Shown: positions 26,650-38,500 of the stretch, one piece after another
How positions within the stretch are numbered: the stretch's first letter is position 1
Layout of the letters: each line of letters starts with the position of its first letter
DNA from: Zonotrichia leucophrys gambelii
Taxonomy: Eukaryota > Chordata > Aves > Passeriformes > Passerellidae
Length of the DNA stretch: 64,000 bases
NCBI RefSeq assembly: GCF_028769735.1
Contig: NC_088174.1
Span: 1,571,501-1,635,500 of the forward strand
Direction of reading: 5' to 3'
Program-made: the position numbers and the translations under genes
Notes under the pieces: generated by a model
Told to the model about the DNA's origin: nothing
The model's database searches: none
What the model saw: only the letters and a program-made list of their open reading frames with translations

Positions 26650-26870
26650 CATTTCCCTCAACCCAGCCCACAGAGCTCTGAGCTGTTAGAGATCCACCAT
26701 CAGAGCCCTCATGAATGCTGGACCCATGGGATGGAGCTCTGGGACCAGGCCAGGTCCCCTCAGGAGCTCGTTTCCTCCTTGGGTGCTGCTGAAACCCCTG
26801 ATGGCTTTTGGTGATGCCATTAGATACTGTGTCCAAGGGCTCAGAGCAAAGCTCTGGCATCCAAACTCTT
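26650..26870. repeat. Segment shared with 28437-28482, 29030-29090 and 29580-29640
   Basis: The segment joins pieces that occur separately nearby: 'gagctgttagagatccacca' (also near 28450), 'gatggagctctgggaccagg' (also near 29032) and 'ctccttgggtgctgctgaaa' with 'tggcttttggtgatgccat' (also near 29590-29640). It looks like a diverged member of the local composite repeat family. The family is unnamed by me. Confidence 0.6.
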
Positions 26871-27904
26871 AGCAAAGCTTGGATTTATTTCCTGATATCA
26901 AGAATATTTAGGACAAAAACACTCCAAAGTGTTCATTGAGCTTTAGGGTCTCATTTGGACTGAAGGCCCAATGTGGTGCCCTGAGCTCCACCATGTGTCA
27001 CTGTTACTGTCCCATCTGAGCACTCAGCCACTGTAGGGTTAAATTAAATGTACAAGTGCTACAGAAAATTATCCCCTTGGTGTTCATGGAGAGCAGGCTA
27101 GGCTGCTTTCATCAAAGGGTCTCTGTAAAGTAAATTTGACTTTAAAAATGTAGGCTCAGAATCTTTTTTTTAAAAGTCAAAGAAGGTTGAAAGCCTTCAT
27201 GACTAAAGCTACCCAGGACATGGCAGAGTGGCAGCGTGCCATGCTCTCATTGCCCACGGCAGCCTGGGCACAGGGAGGAGACAGAGCAGGCCAGCAGGAA
27301 AATCAGGACAAATTGCAGGAGTACGCTGGAAAACTCTGCTCCTTTGCTCTGCAGTCAGTGCCCAGAGCAGTGGGAGATCACAGAGAGGGCTCTGAGACCC
27401 ACCCACAACTCAGTGCAAAAGCAACTCAGCCTCTTCCCAAGCTCTGCCTTTCCCAGAGCATAAGCTGGTGTTTGGATGCAGGTGCTGGGAGCCCTGGTTT
27501 AGTCTTTGCCTAATTCCAGCACCAACTGTTCGCTGTCATCACCCATTCCATGGCAGCTGCTCCCAGGGCAGGGCTGGCCAGGGTGGGGCTGTGCCAGCCT
27601 CATCCTTGGCTGGCTGTTGTCCCCTGGGCACTGGGGACACTCATCTCTGCTGAGGTGATCTGCAGGGCTTGCTGCTTTTCATCCCTGCCCAGACCCCCAG
27701 CAACCCCACCCTGGGCATCGCTGGTGTCCAAACCCTCCTGGAGCTCTGGCAGCCTCGGGGCTGTGCCCATTCCCTGGGCAGTGCCAGCACGCTCTGGGGA
27801 CAGAACCTTTCCCGATCTCCAGCCTAACCCTGCCCTGGCACAGCTCTGGCCATCCCCTGGGTGGTCACTGGTCACCAGTGAGGAGATCAGAGCTGTCCCT
27901 CTGC

Positions 27905-28175
27905 TGCCCCTTGGGAGGATGGCAGAGGCCTCACTGAGGTCTCCCCTCAATCTCCTCCAGCTGAACAAACCAAGGGCCCTCAGCTGCTCCTCCAGACCCC
28001 TCCAGAGCCTTCCCCATCCTTGTGGCCTCCTCTGGATGCTCTCCCCATCCTTGTGGCCTCCTCTGGATGCTCTCCAATGGCTAAATGTCTTTTTTATATG
28101 GTTGTGCCCAAAACTGCCCCAGCACTGAAGGAGAGGCCACCCCAGGCCAAGACAGAGCAGGACAATGGCCCAGGA
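27905..28175 (-). repeat. CR1 LINE fragment with a 31-bp internal duplication
   Basis: On the + strand, 'ctccagctgaacaaaccaag', 'ccctcagctgctcctccaga', 'cctctggatgctctcc' and 'gtgcccaaaactgccccagc' follow the antisense order of CR1. A 31-bp piece (ccccatccttgtggcctcct...) is doubled at 28012-28042 and 28043-28073. The part from about 28011 to 28163 is present in inverted orientation at 29440-29590. Confidence 0.75.
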
Positions 28176-28245
28176 CAGAGCTGTCCCTCATGGCTTCAAT
28201 GCTCTCCCTGGCCCAGCACAGGGCTGTCCCTCATGGCTCCAGGGC
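28145..28245. repeat. Two inverted copies of the 43-bp minisatellite unit
   Basis: 'ggcccaggacagagctgtcc', 'ctcatggc' and then 'ctggcccagcacagggctgt' are the reverse complement of the unit that repeats at 29151-29446. Here there are only about two copies. Confidence 0.8.
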
Positions 28246-29150
28246 ACTGCTGATGTTGTGTAAAGCTGCTGGGGATGGAGGGATGATCCCTGTTGGAAAA
28301 GCCACCGTGCTGCCTGTTCCTCCTGCTTCCTGTGCCCCTCAGGCTGGAGGGGCTGTGCTGTGCTGCCCACAGGCCTCCTCTGCTTCCCTGGGCTCTGGCA
28401 GCTCTGATCCCAAGGCATGGGGAATACTGAGCTGTTCCCACACAGCTCTGAGCTGTTAGAGATCCACCACCAGAGCCCTCCAGTGTGTCTCACTGGTTAC
28501 TTAGAGCTCCCCATTGATCTGTACAATAAATAAATATCACTATCCCATGATAGAGATGGGGAAGGGCTGAGGGATGAATGTCATTTCACTGGAACCCCAG
28601 GAGCTGCCCTCCCAGAGCCTGACTGCATCCATGCCCTCAGAGCACATAATCCCTCCTCGAGTCATTGTGAGACTCCTTTGGCACTGGAATATGCAGGGTT
28701 TGATAAACAGGAGCACCAATAACCCACATATGCAGTGAGGAGCTTGTAATGGATGATTCTGGGGCTGGCATCTCCTGTCCTGTCAGCTCCTGAGAGGGAT
28801 CTGATGACTCAGGCTGGAAATGGCTCTTTCCCTATTTGTGCTTCACAGATGATTTGTTCTGTGCATGAGAAGTGGAGTGTGACCCAGCACAGGGTAAACT
28901 ACAGCTCCTGAGAAAAGGCACCATCCTAAATCCAAACCCATGCCTGAGGCCTCCCCATGCACCCCTGTACACCCCACACTCAGGAGTTAATGGGGGAATG
29001 TGGAACTCCTGGAATGCTGCACACATGGGATGGAGCTCTGGGACCAGGCCAGGTCCCCTCAGGAGCTCATTTCCTCCTTGGGTGCCCTTTGCTGCAGGAG
29101 GGGTCATCCCTCCATCCCCAGCAGCTTTACAGAACATCAGCAGTGCCCCA

Positions 29151-29446
29151 GAGCCATGAGGGACATCCCTATCCTGGGCCAAGGAGAGGATTGGAGCCAT
29201 GAGGGACAGCCCTGTCCTGGGCCAGGGAGGCCATTGAAGCTGTGAGGGACAGCCCTGTGCTGGGCCAGGGAGGGCATTGCAGCCATGAGGGACATCTCTG
29301 TCCTGGGCCAGGGAGGGCATTGGAGCTGTGAGGGACAGCCCTGTGCTGGGCCAAGGAGAGGATTGGAGCCATGAGGGAAATCCCTGTCCTGGGCCAAGGA
29401 GAGGATTGGAGCCATGAGGGACAGCCCTGTGCTGGGCCATTGTCCT
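29151..29446. repeat. 43-bp minisatellite, about seven copies
   Basis: Units start 'gagccatgagggacagccct' and end 'gggccaaggagaggattg', with regular changes (gtcctg/gtgctg, catgag/tgtgag). The frames on both strands across this block come from the repeat. Confidence 0.9.
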
Positions 29447-29590
29447 GCTCTGCCCTGGGCCTGAGGTGGCCTCACCTCCAGTGCTGGGGCAGTTTTGGGC
29501 AGAACAATACAAAAAAGATATTTAGCCATTGGAGAGCATCCAGAGGAAGCCACAGGGATGGGAAAGGCTCTGGAGGGCTCCTTTCCTCCT
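29438..29590 (+). repeat. CR1 LINE fragment, inverted partner of 28011-28163
   Basis: 'cagtgctggggcagttttgg', 'gccattggagagcatccaga' and 'ggctctggagggctcctttc' are the sense CR1 strand. They match the reverse complement of the left copy closely. Confidence 0.75.
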
Positions 29591-31031
29591 TGGGTGCCCT
29601 GTGCTGCTGCAACCCTGAATGGCTTTTGCTGATGCCATTTTGCACTGGTGACTGCAGATTGCCCTCCTTGTCATTATTGTATTTTTTTTCCCTGGAGTGT
29701 CCCAGGGGGGTTTGAGCTTTCCTCTCCCACAGGCAGTGCCAGGCACAAGGAGCTGTGCTCTGCACTAGTGGGGCAGAAAAAAGTTAGAGATGAAAACTGG
29801 AGAGCAGAAGTAGTACAGAAGACAAGCAAGACTCAAAGAGCTACTGAACAGTGATTTACAGGTTCAATCCTTCCTGCAGGTTCTAAATCCACTCCAACAG
29901 GAGCATAAGTGGTTGTGGGAGCTCCTCCCAGTGTCCAGATTTCCCAATAAAGCTCAGCCTTGCTTTCCTCATGATGGCCACAAAGATTTCTTTCCTTCCA
30001 AGCACAGTTACATGAATTCACCTTCCCCCTTCCAGGAGGGGACAGTGGTGGGGTGGGGACAGAGGGGGTGGCCCAGGCAGGTCCCAAGGCAGGGCCAGCC
30101 CCAAGCATGGCCACAAAACCCAGCACCCGAGAGCAGAGCTGTGGGGGGCTTATGTAACGTGTCAGAACTTTGCTTTGTGCTCCTGTCAAACCACTTTTTT
30201 TGGCTTCATCTTCTCCCTGTGAATCCTCAGTACAGATTACGTGAACAGACTGCAGAGCATTATTCAGAAGAGCTTAATTAACCTCAGCGAGGGGAAGAAA
30301 AGGAAATCGTAGAAGCTGTAGGGTAAAAAAAGATCATATTTAGACAAATAAGTGCAAATGACCCAGATGCATCAATTTCCTTTCGAGGCAGGCAGGCAGG
30401 CTGGGTGCTCTGCAGAGGCTGCAGGTCTGTGCCACTGCTGCTCTGCTGCTGGCCCCACTCTGCCCCAGGTCCTGCTCATCCCACTGCTCCCAGCCCTGCC
30501 CCATCTGGCTGCTCCTCTCCCTCCATCCAGCTGCAGGAGCCCAGGAGAGCAGCTATTCCCTGTGCAGGATTAAACACACTCACATCATCTCTGATGGATG
30601 TTTGTCTAACCTTCTTTTGAAAATCCCCCAGGAATGCCGTCCCAAGACTTCCCTGTTTTGTCTGTTCTAGGGTTTAACTGCTCTTGTAGATAAAAACATT
30701 TTTTTCCCCAAGTTTCTAATCCTGTTCTCCCTTTTGGTAAATTAAGCCAAGCCACAATCAAAATGGAGAATAACTGATCACCAACCCCCTTAAAAGAGGA
30801 GCAGCTTTCACATACTGGAATACCAACAGCACATTCCTCTTTAGTTATGGCCTTTCTACATTAAACAGCTCCATTTCTTTGGCCTTTCCCCACTGATAAG
30901 GTTTTGAGAGGGTTTTTTGGGGGTTTCTGTATTTTCTTGGTCTTGCCTGATTTAACTACAAGAAATAATCTTGTGTGACATTCAGAACTGGCCAGTGCAG
31001 AGCAGCCCATGGTCACCCTGGCTGAGCCATT

Positions 31032-31374
31032 GGCAGGATAATAAACAGGACCAAAGGAACAGAGCCAGCCTGTGAACAAAGCTATATCCTAGAGATTAAT
31101 AATTTCTTCATTTTTCTCCTTCTAATTCTCTTGTTTCTCCCTGGATAACTGTTGGAACCCTGGATGCTGAGAATTTTAAACTTTCTGGGCTGACAGCACA
31201 AAAATTCTAAAATTCTCAGCATCCAGGGTTCCAACAGTTCCAATTTATCCAGGGATAAATGAGAGAATAAAAATGAGAGAAATGAAGAAATTATTAATCT
31301 GTAGGATTAGAGATTTGGTCACAGGTTTGTTCACAGGCTGGCTCTGTTCCTTTGGTCCTGTTTATTATCCTGCC
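31032..31374. repeat. 343-bp inverted repeat (long hairpin)
   Basis: The outer arms 31032-31080 and 31326-31374 are perfect reverse complements over 49 bases. The inner arms 31148-31178 and 31208-31238 are perfect over 31 bases, with a 29-base centre. Between them the arms also match in pieces (for example aattaataatttcttcat on the left), with small gaps. It lies in an ARHGEF9 intron and would be transcribed as a strong RNA hairpin. Confidence 0.9.
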
Positions 31375-32648
31375 CAAGCAGTGCACAGAGCCTGGGATTT
31401 TCAGAGCTTGTGACTGTTGATTCCTGAATATGAACAGATCTCTCCACAATCATGAAGATGGCCTGGAAAGGGGCACTGGCTCCATCCTCACAGGAGTGTG
31501 GTCTGTTGGGGCTGGTTCTGGAGTTCTCAGCAGCAGTGGGAAGGGGAGCAGCTGCTGTGCAGTGATGGAAGGAGCTCATCCTTGCTGCTGAGAGCTTTGC
31601 TGTCAGGTGTTTTTGAGAAAGTGGTGCAGATAAATGTTCTCTGTGAGAACAAGCCCCAGACACCATGTGTGGCATTGACTGATTGATCAGCTCCATGTGC
31701 CTCTTGCAGCCTTTCCACAGCACCGAGGGAAAGAAACAATTGCCTAAGTTAGGACAAGACTGAAATTGTTTTCTGTTGCCTATTCAGCCTGAAATAGCTT
31801 TTTCTTATGTTTTGGACTATCACTATTTCAGTCTACACCAGAGGAAGGTTTCTGTACAAGATAGTTGTTAATGGAATTCCTCCCCTGCTGCCCAGAGCAT
31901 TCCAGAGGAAGGAGTCAGGATTTAAAGCCTGTGAGCTTCTGGCCAGTCTTGTGATAGTTAATACTGTCTGACAGATTCATGAGCAAGTTTGCTAAATCAT
32001 TATGATGTGGAGTTTATTTTCCAAGATTAATTTGTATAAAATAATACCTACTGCTTATCTTGAAAAAGCCTCACTGCTAAATATTATTTCAATAAATAAA
32101 TGTTGTATATTGCCTTCATTTTTCCTCTCAAATGAATCCTTTGACATAGCATTTATCTTTAGGGCACTCTGAAAAATCCAAAGCTGTTTAGTTTAAATTG
32201 ATTTAATATACCTAAATATTGAGATACTTTTGAGAGTGGTTAGAGGAAGTAAATCTTAATTGTTTTGCTGAATTTGGTTTTAAATAAATTGAATCGCCTT
32301 GTGTGGCCATGACTAGAGAATTAACATTCTGTTTTCTGATGATCATCTTCTGTTATCTGAGATAACAGGGACAGAGCTGTGGGGCCAATGGGGAATTTAC
32401 TTTTCCCTTCCCAATGCAGAGAAATGAGCTGTTGCTGAAAAACAGGGAATAACCAACTGAGAAAGGAGATGAGCATGAAAAGGTTTGGTTGAAAAGGTTA
32501 TAACTACCAAGGAGAGAAAAGCTGGATCAAGAGGTTAAATCCAGGGTGGGATGAGACCAGAGGCAGGTTGGGAGTGCTTTGAGCTGGGAATCAGGGAGGT
32601 TTCTCACCAGTGAGCTGTGTGTGAATGGGAGATGGGCCCCAAGCAGAA

Positions 32649-32675
32649 GGAGGATCTCAAAGTGTTTTACAGTCC
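32649..32675. repeat. Short match to the ancient SINE-like relic at 42823
   Basis: 'aggatctcaaagtgttttac' occurs here and again at 42825-42844. It may be a remnant of the same old repeat. Too short to be sure. Confidence 0.35.
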
Positions 32676-32968
32676 CAAATGGGAGTGGGAATGTGTGTGG
32701 AAAACAGATCTGGACTGTGCTGCCAGAGCAGTGATGGCTCCAGGTGTGTGCGCAGCCTACTGGGCCCTGCCAGGCCTGGCCTCACATTGCTTACCCTGAG
32801 GAGCAGAACCTCCCATGTGGAAATGCTGGAACATGGCACCTACTCAGAGGCATTTCTTTGTGCCTACAAACTGAATTTTGCAGCTCAGGGATGGTGTTTT
32901 GTTCCTCTCTGCCTATGGTCTGTCCTCTTTGGCCAACAAGAGGCGTGTTCACAGAGGTGAGGCTGGAA

Positions 32969-33200
32969 GGACCTGACCAGGTTTCACCATCCCTTCTTTC
33001 TTTTCCTCAGCTTTTCCAGGAATTGAAGGACCTGACCAGGTTTCACCATCCCTTCTTTCTCTCCCTCAGCTTTTCCAGGAACTGAATGATCTGACCAGGT
33101 TTCACCATAATTTCTTTATTTTCCTCAGCTTTTCCAGGAATTGCAGGACCTGACCAGGTTTCACATCACTTTCGTCTGTCCCTCAGCTCTCCCAGGAATT
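32969..33200. repeat. 59-bp tandem array of splice-acceptor-like units, four copies
   Basis: Units begin at 32969, 33028, 33087 and 33146 with 'ggacctgaccaggtttcacc'. Each contains a branch-point-like ctgac, a pyrimidine run and then ctcag (AG at 33010, 33069, 33128 and 33186). The true acceptor of the next exon is at 33264. The last unit is the most diverged. Confidence 0.92.
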
Positions 33201-33264
33201 CCCTGCTGAGCCCAGGCTCTCCATGATTTCTCACCACCATCCCTGTCTCCTTTTCCCTGTGCAG

Positions 33265-33508
33265 GATCTGATCCGAAGGGATATCCTGTATTACAAAGGG
33301 CGCATAGACATGGATAAATATGAAGTGGTGGATATAGAAGATGGGAGAGATGATGACTTCAATGTCAGCATGAAGAATGCCTTCAAACTGCATAACAAGG
33401 AGACTGAGGAAATGCACTTATTCTTTGCCAAGAAACTGGAGGAGAAGTTACGATGGCTTAGAGCTTTCAGAGAAGAAAGGAAGATGGTAAAAGAAGATGA
33501 AAAGATAG
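33265..33508 (+). CDS. ARHGEF9: ARHGEF9 exon: main part of the PH domain
   Basis: The frame opens [20 protein letters not shown], continues with [20 protein letters not shown] and ends [10 protein letters not shown]. This is the core of the collybistin PH domain. The first basic segment (IRRD, YYKGR) lies where PH domains contact phosphoinositide headgroups. The long helix closing the fold ([17 protein letters not shown]) contains the conserved Trp. The acceptor is tccctgtgcag before 33265 and the donor is gtgagg at 33509. Incoming phase is 0; the last base (G) starts a codon completed by GC in the next exon. Four acceptor-like tandem units lie directly upstream. The domain assignment is firm, and the lipid-binding role is family knowledge. 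Confidence 0.97.
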
Positions 33509-34314
<806 letters not shown>

Positions 34315-34640
34315 TGAGGGTGGAGCGGGCTGGGCTGAATCCTGCTGGGCTGGGATCCAGCATCCCCTCAACTTCCCCTCCCTTCTCTTTTTATATCAAA
34401 TACCGTTTGTGCTTTGTATCCTTCCTTAATGTATCTGTGGGCCAAATTAATCTCTGGTCAGAGGTGGTTGAAAGCCAGTGGAACTGCACCAGAGATGAAT
34501 TTGATCTCGTGTCTCCAGTCTGATGTCCAGAAGCTGTCCCTGGGGGCAGAAATCTATCTCAGTTGTTTATCTCAGGCTGAAATGGGAGTGAGTGCGGAGG
34601 TGTGTAGAGGTTCTGCTAATTCCCAAAGTCTCCCATTAGC

Positions 34641-34668
34641 AAAAAAAAAAAAAAAGAAAAAAAAATTG
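34641..34668. repeat. A-rich simple repeat
   Basis: A run of 15 or more A, one G and a further A run. No recognisable retroposon body precedes it. Confidence 0.85.
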
Positions 34669-35566
34669 CTAAAATGCTGGAACTGGGGAGGGAGTACCCC
34701 TTTCCTGCTGCTGGAAAGGAAAGGGACACTCTTCTTTCCTGGGGCTGCCTGTAACTTTTTTAAGACAGCACAGTAGCATCAACTCTAGGAAATAAAGGAT
34801 TTTAGTAAAGACACTGTACCTCTGGAATGTCAGATTCATTTCCCCAGCCAGGCAGGCTGCAGCCAGCTGAGCAGTGCCCTGCCTGGTGTTAGGCAGAGCC
34901 TCAGCTGGCCAAAGCCAGCTTAATTCTCTCTTGCAATAACTCTTGCAGCTACAGGTTTTGAAATACTCAACACAGAGGGAAGGTCAGAGAGCTCATTCCT
35001 CAAGTTCTCCAAAGTTTCACACAGTCTTGGATGTATTGATTTGTTACCAAAGTACCATAGCACAAGTAGGCCTACAAGTGGGTTTAGAGAGAGCTCCTCA
35101 AGGCTTGGCTCAGGTCAGGTGCAGGCAGGTTGGTCCCCGCTCTGTGCAGATGTTTTGGGGGGTTTGCAGAAGCTGAAGGAGCTCTTTGCTTTCTGCCTCA
35201 CCTGTGTGTTGTCTACTGGCTTTGCTGGTCCTGGAGTGGTTTGCCAGGCCAGCTGTGAACTCCTTGGTTTTTGCTGTGTCTCTCCATTGTCATCAGTCTT
35301 CTCCTCTCTACTAACTTCTTCTGTTGTCTCCTGAGATGTTCTCTGAAAACTCTCCTGGCCAGATGTTCTAAGCTCAGAGTGTGCACACCCAGAGCAGGCC
35401 CAGGTGCCTCACAGTGTCCCCTGTCACAGCCCCTCAGCACCTGCATGTCTGTCCCTCAGCACGGGAGCATCCACAGGGCTCGTGGAGCTGCACCATGAGA
35501 GAGCCTGACTTGCATGACTGCCATGACAAAACCAGGTTCAATTATTGCTGCTGTTCAGTTCATTTT

Positions 35567-35598
35567 ATTATTAATTAATAGCGGTATTAATTAATAAT
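35567..35598. repeat. Perfect 14-bp-arm palindrome with TAATTA sites
   Basis: attattaattaata and tattaattaataat flank the loop gcgg. Each arm has a TAATTA core, a common homeodomain recognition word. Whether it is bound is unknown. Confidence 0.8.
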
Positions 35599-38500
35599 TG
35601 TACTGTTCAGCCAGTAAGTGACACAGTGGAGAGGTGCCTGAGCATGCCTGCCAGTATTCCCACGTAAATCACTGGACTTGCATCCTGACAAATACAATCT
35701 GCCTGACAGGACTGGTGTCTTACACAGCAATTGCTCTCTGTCTGCTCTCTTTGTCTTTCTCTCTCTTTCTCTCTGAGATGAAAAAGGAGGGGTTGTTATC
35801 TTGGGCTTCTCGGACTATGAAATTCATTAGCTCCTAAACCAGCAGTCAGCATTTCTGTAGTGAAGAACGAGCCTAGGCTGTGGCACTGGCAGTTCTTTTT
35901 ATGGGATTAAGTCCTCGAGCCAGACAGAAGTTCAGTCACACCCCAGCCCTGAGTTAAGCACAGCCTGGTTGGTTTTAGGATGTGAAATCTGAAAAACAAT
36001 AAAGGGTAATTAAAATGGTAGCTCTGTAAGCTTTGCCCTACACTGTGGTGGTCATAGCCCAGTCTCAGGTTGATTAAATTAAATATTGACACTGAGAACT
36101 CTTAGTTTTGTTACCCTGGGGTTTGTCCTGTGCCCACGACCCAACAAAAGGCATGAGGCTGCCACAGCAGGGAGCTGCTGGCACTGCTCAGAAGAGGGAG
36201 GTAGGAGGAAACCCTTGAGAGCTGGTTTTTGGTGACTGATTTTTTAATTCTTGCCCTATGCATTTTACAGATATTGACAGTGTTTTATTGTGCCAAGACC
36301 TTGGCAGCACTTGGGGCTGCAGGTGTGCCTGTGCCAGGGGCTGCTGCTGCTGCCTCTGCCCTCCTGCAGGGCCTTGGGAAGGGGCTTGGAGCTGCTTTTG
36401 GAGCATCAGATATACCTGAAAAGCAGGGAAGCCCTTCAGAAGGAGGAATAGGTCACTGAATTCAGTAGATGTATTTATTTATTTAAACGCAGGATGGTCT
36501 CAGTGGCTGCAGCAGGGCTTGACAGCTCGAGGTGCTGCCAGCCCAGCTCCTGTGCCACAGGATGACTATTACAGACTTGTTCCTAGATTATCTCACTTGT
36601 TCCCTGCACCTCTTAAATGGGAAACCATGGTAATTCCCCTGTCACAGAACACTTAAGGAAGAGAGAAAAGCCGTGAAGGAGGTGAAATGGAAAATGCAAT
36701 CAACTTTGTTAGAGGTGAAGCAGAAAAACATTTTTCAAATAGTATAAACTGCTGCTTATTTCATGCACTGTTGTACCACACCTCCCAGAAGTATTGCTCT
36801 GGAGATGGCTGGCATGTGTTTGAGAAGGAGGCATTTAAACCTCTGCTGGCTGCAGCAGGAGAGGGGGAGAGCAGCTGAGAGGAAACCTTAAAACTCTGCT
36901 TTTTAAACTACCAGGACCTCTATCCAGGTGATTAAGTGAGAACACTCTCTGAGTATTTTCAGAAGTGTTTGATGCCCAGCCGAGGGTGCTGTGGGGGGCA
37001 GCAGCCCCCTCGTGGCTCCCAGGTGTGCCCAGCAATGTGTGCAGGGCCAGGCTCCCTGCCAGACCCACTTAATGGTGGGCAGCATCCCAGGATTTGCACT
37101 CCTTATTGGATTGGGCAGGACATAACAATCAATATTAGACCAGGTGCCTTAAGACAGCATTAAACCAATTTTTGGCCTTCTAGAAGTCCATTAGACACCC
37201 AGGGGATGGGTGGTGCTGGCCCTGCACCTCAGTGACAGGGAAAAGGGCTGGTGGCTGCTGTTTGCCTTTTGCATTGATTGTTCAGGGTTTTGCCTCTTGG
37301 TTCTGCCCTTCAGTGGCAGTGTGGGAACAGAATTCAGTCTGGTGTCTCCTAGAAATAGTGAAGTAAGAGGAGAAATTGATTTGTTTTATCTTAGAAAAAC
37401 CACCAAAGTCCCTCTCTGCAGCCCTTGGCAGGTCCTGTGCAGAGCCTGGCTCCCACCAAGGGACAGGGCAGCACAAGGGTGGCACTGGCCTATCTGCCAG
37501 CACCGTGCTTGTCACTGCCTGCAGAATGGATCCCTTGTGGATCTCCAGTCCTTTCCTAGTGTAGACAAAGGTTAATCCAGGGTCATTTTTCCATTTCTGA
37601 GCATTTGAAGCTCGTGGAGTGCCTCTCTCCATGACGGGCCTCTGTTCCCTGGCCACTTGTGATCCTCCCTCCAAGGGTTGGTGTTTGCAGCCTGCAGGAA
37701 CACTCAGTTCCCTCTCTAATCCTCACCTCTGTCCACATCTGGACCCTTTCAGGCCAGCCTGTCCACAGAAGAGATCATGGTTCATATTCCTAGCCGCCTC
37801 CAGCCAGTGGTGTCAGGGAATTAGAGATCCTTCCGGGAAGGAGACTCCATTCTTAGAGCACCATTGCCCACCTCTGGAAAAGGAAATGTCAGCTGAGATT
37901 TAAATAAGTGACCTTAATGTGAGCTGGGGGTGTTTCCCACCTCAGGAGAGCTCTTGAGCCCCACAGTACACCCAGCTCCTCTCCCTGCCCTATGCACCCT
38001 TCCCCCAGGAGATGCCTTCAGCCCTGACAGGTCTGTGGGATGAGGGAAGCAGAGATTCAGTCAGCATCACTTGAGATGCTGCCCCTAAACCTGCCCGTGA
38101 ACACTGAGCCCTGCAGACCCAGCAGGGGTTAAATCCTCAGCCAGCATGAGCTGCCTTGGCCTGTCACCAAACACCTCTGAATCACTGGATTTTCCTGTTA
38201 ATTTATTCCTTTCTGATCACTAGAGCTCACAGCCAACTCTGTCATAAAAACCCTGACCCAGACATGCAACAGCTTCTCTGACTTCCCACATTTCTGCACC
38301 TCTGCTCCCCCGGCAGGGCTGACCAGGCTCCCTCCCGTGCTCCTCTCAGCTGTTTAATCCCATTTTATCGCATCTCCCTTGCTGAGGAGATTGACGTGGC
38401 CCTGCCTTGCTTTCCCATCGATTCACACGTGTAGGCACAGCCTCGGGGGATTGCGGGAGCCTGAGCAACCCAGCCCAAGTGCTTGAAAACAAAGAGGGGC

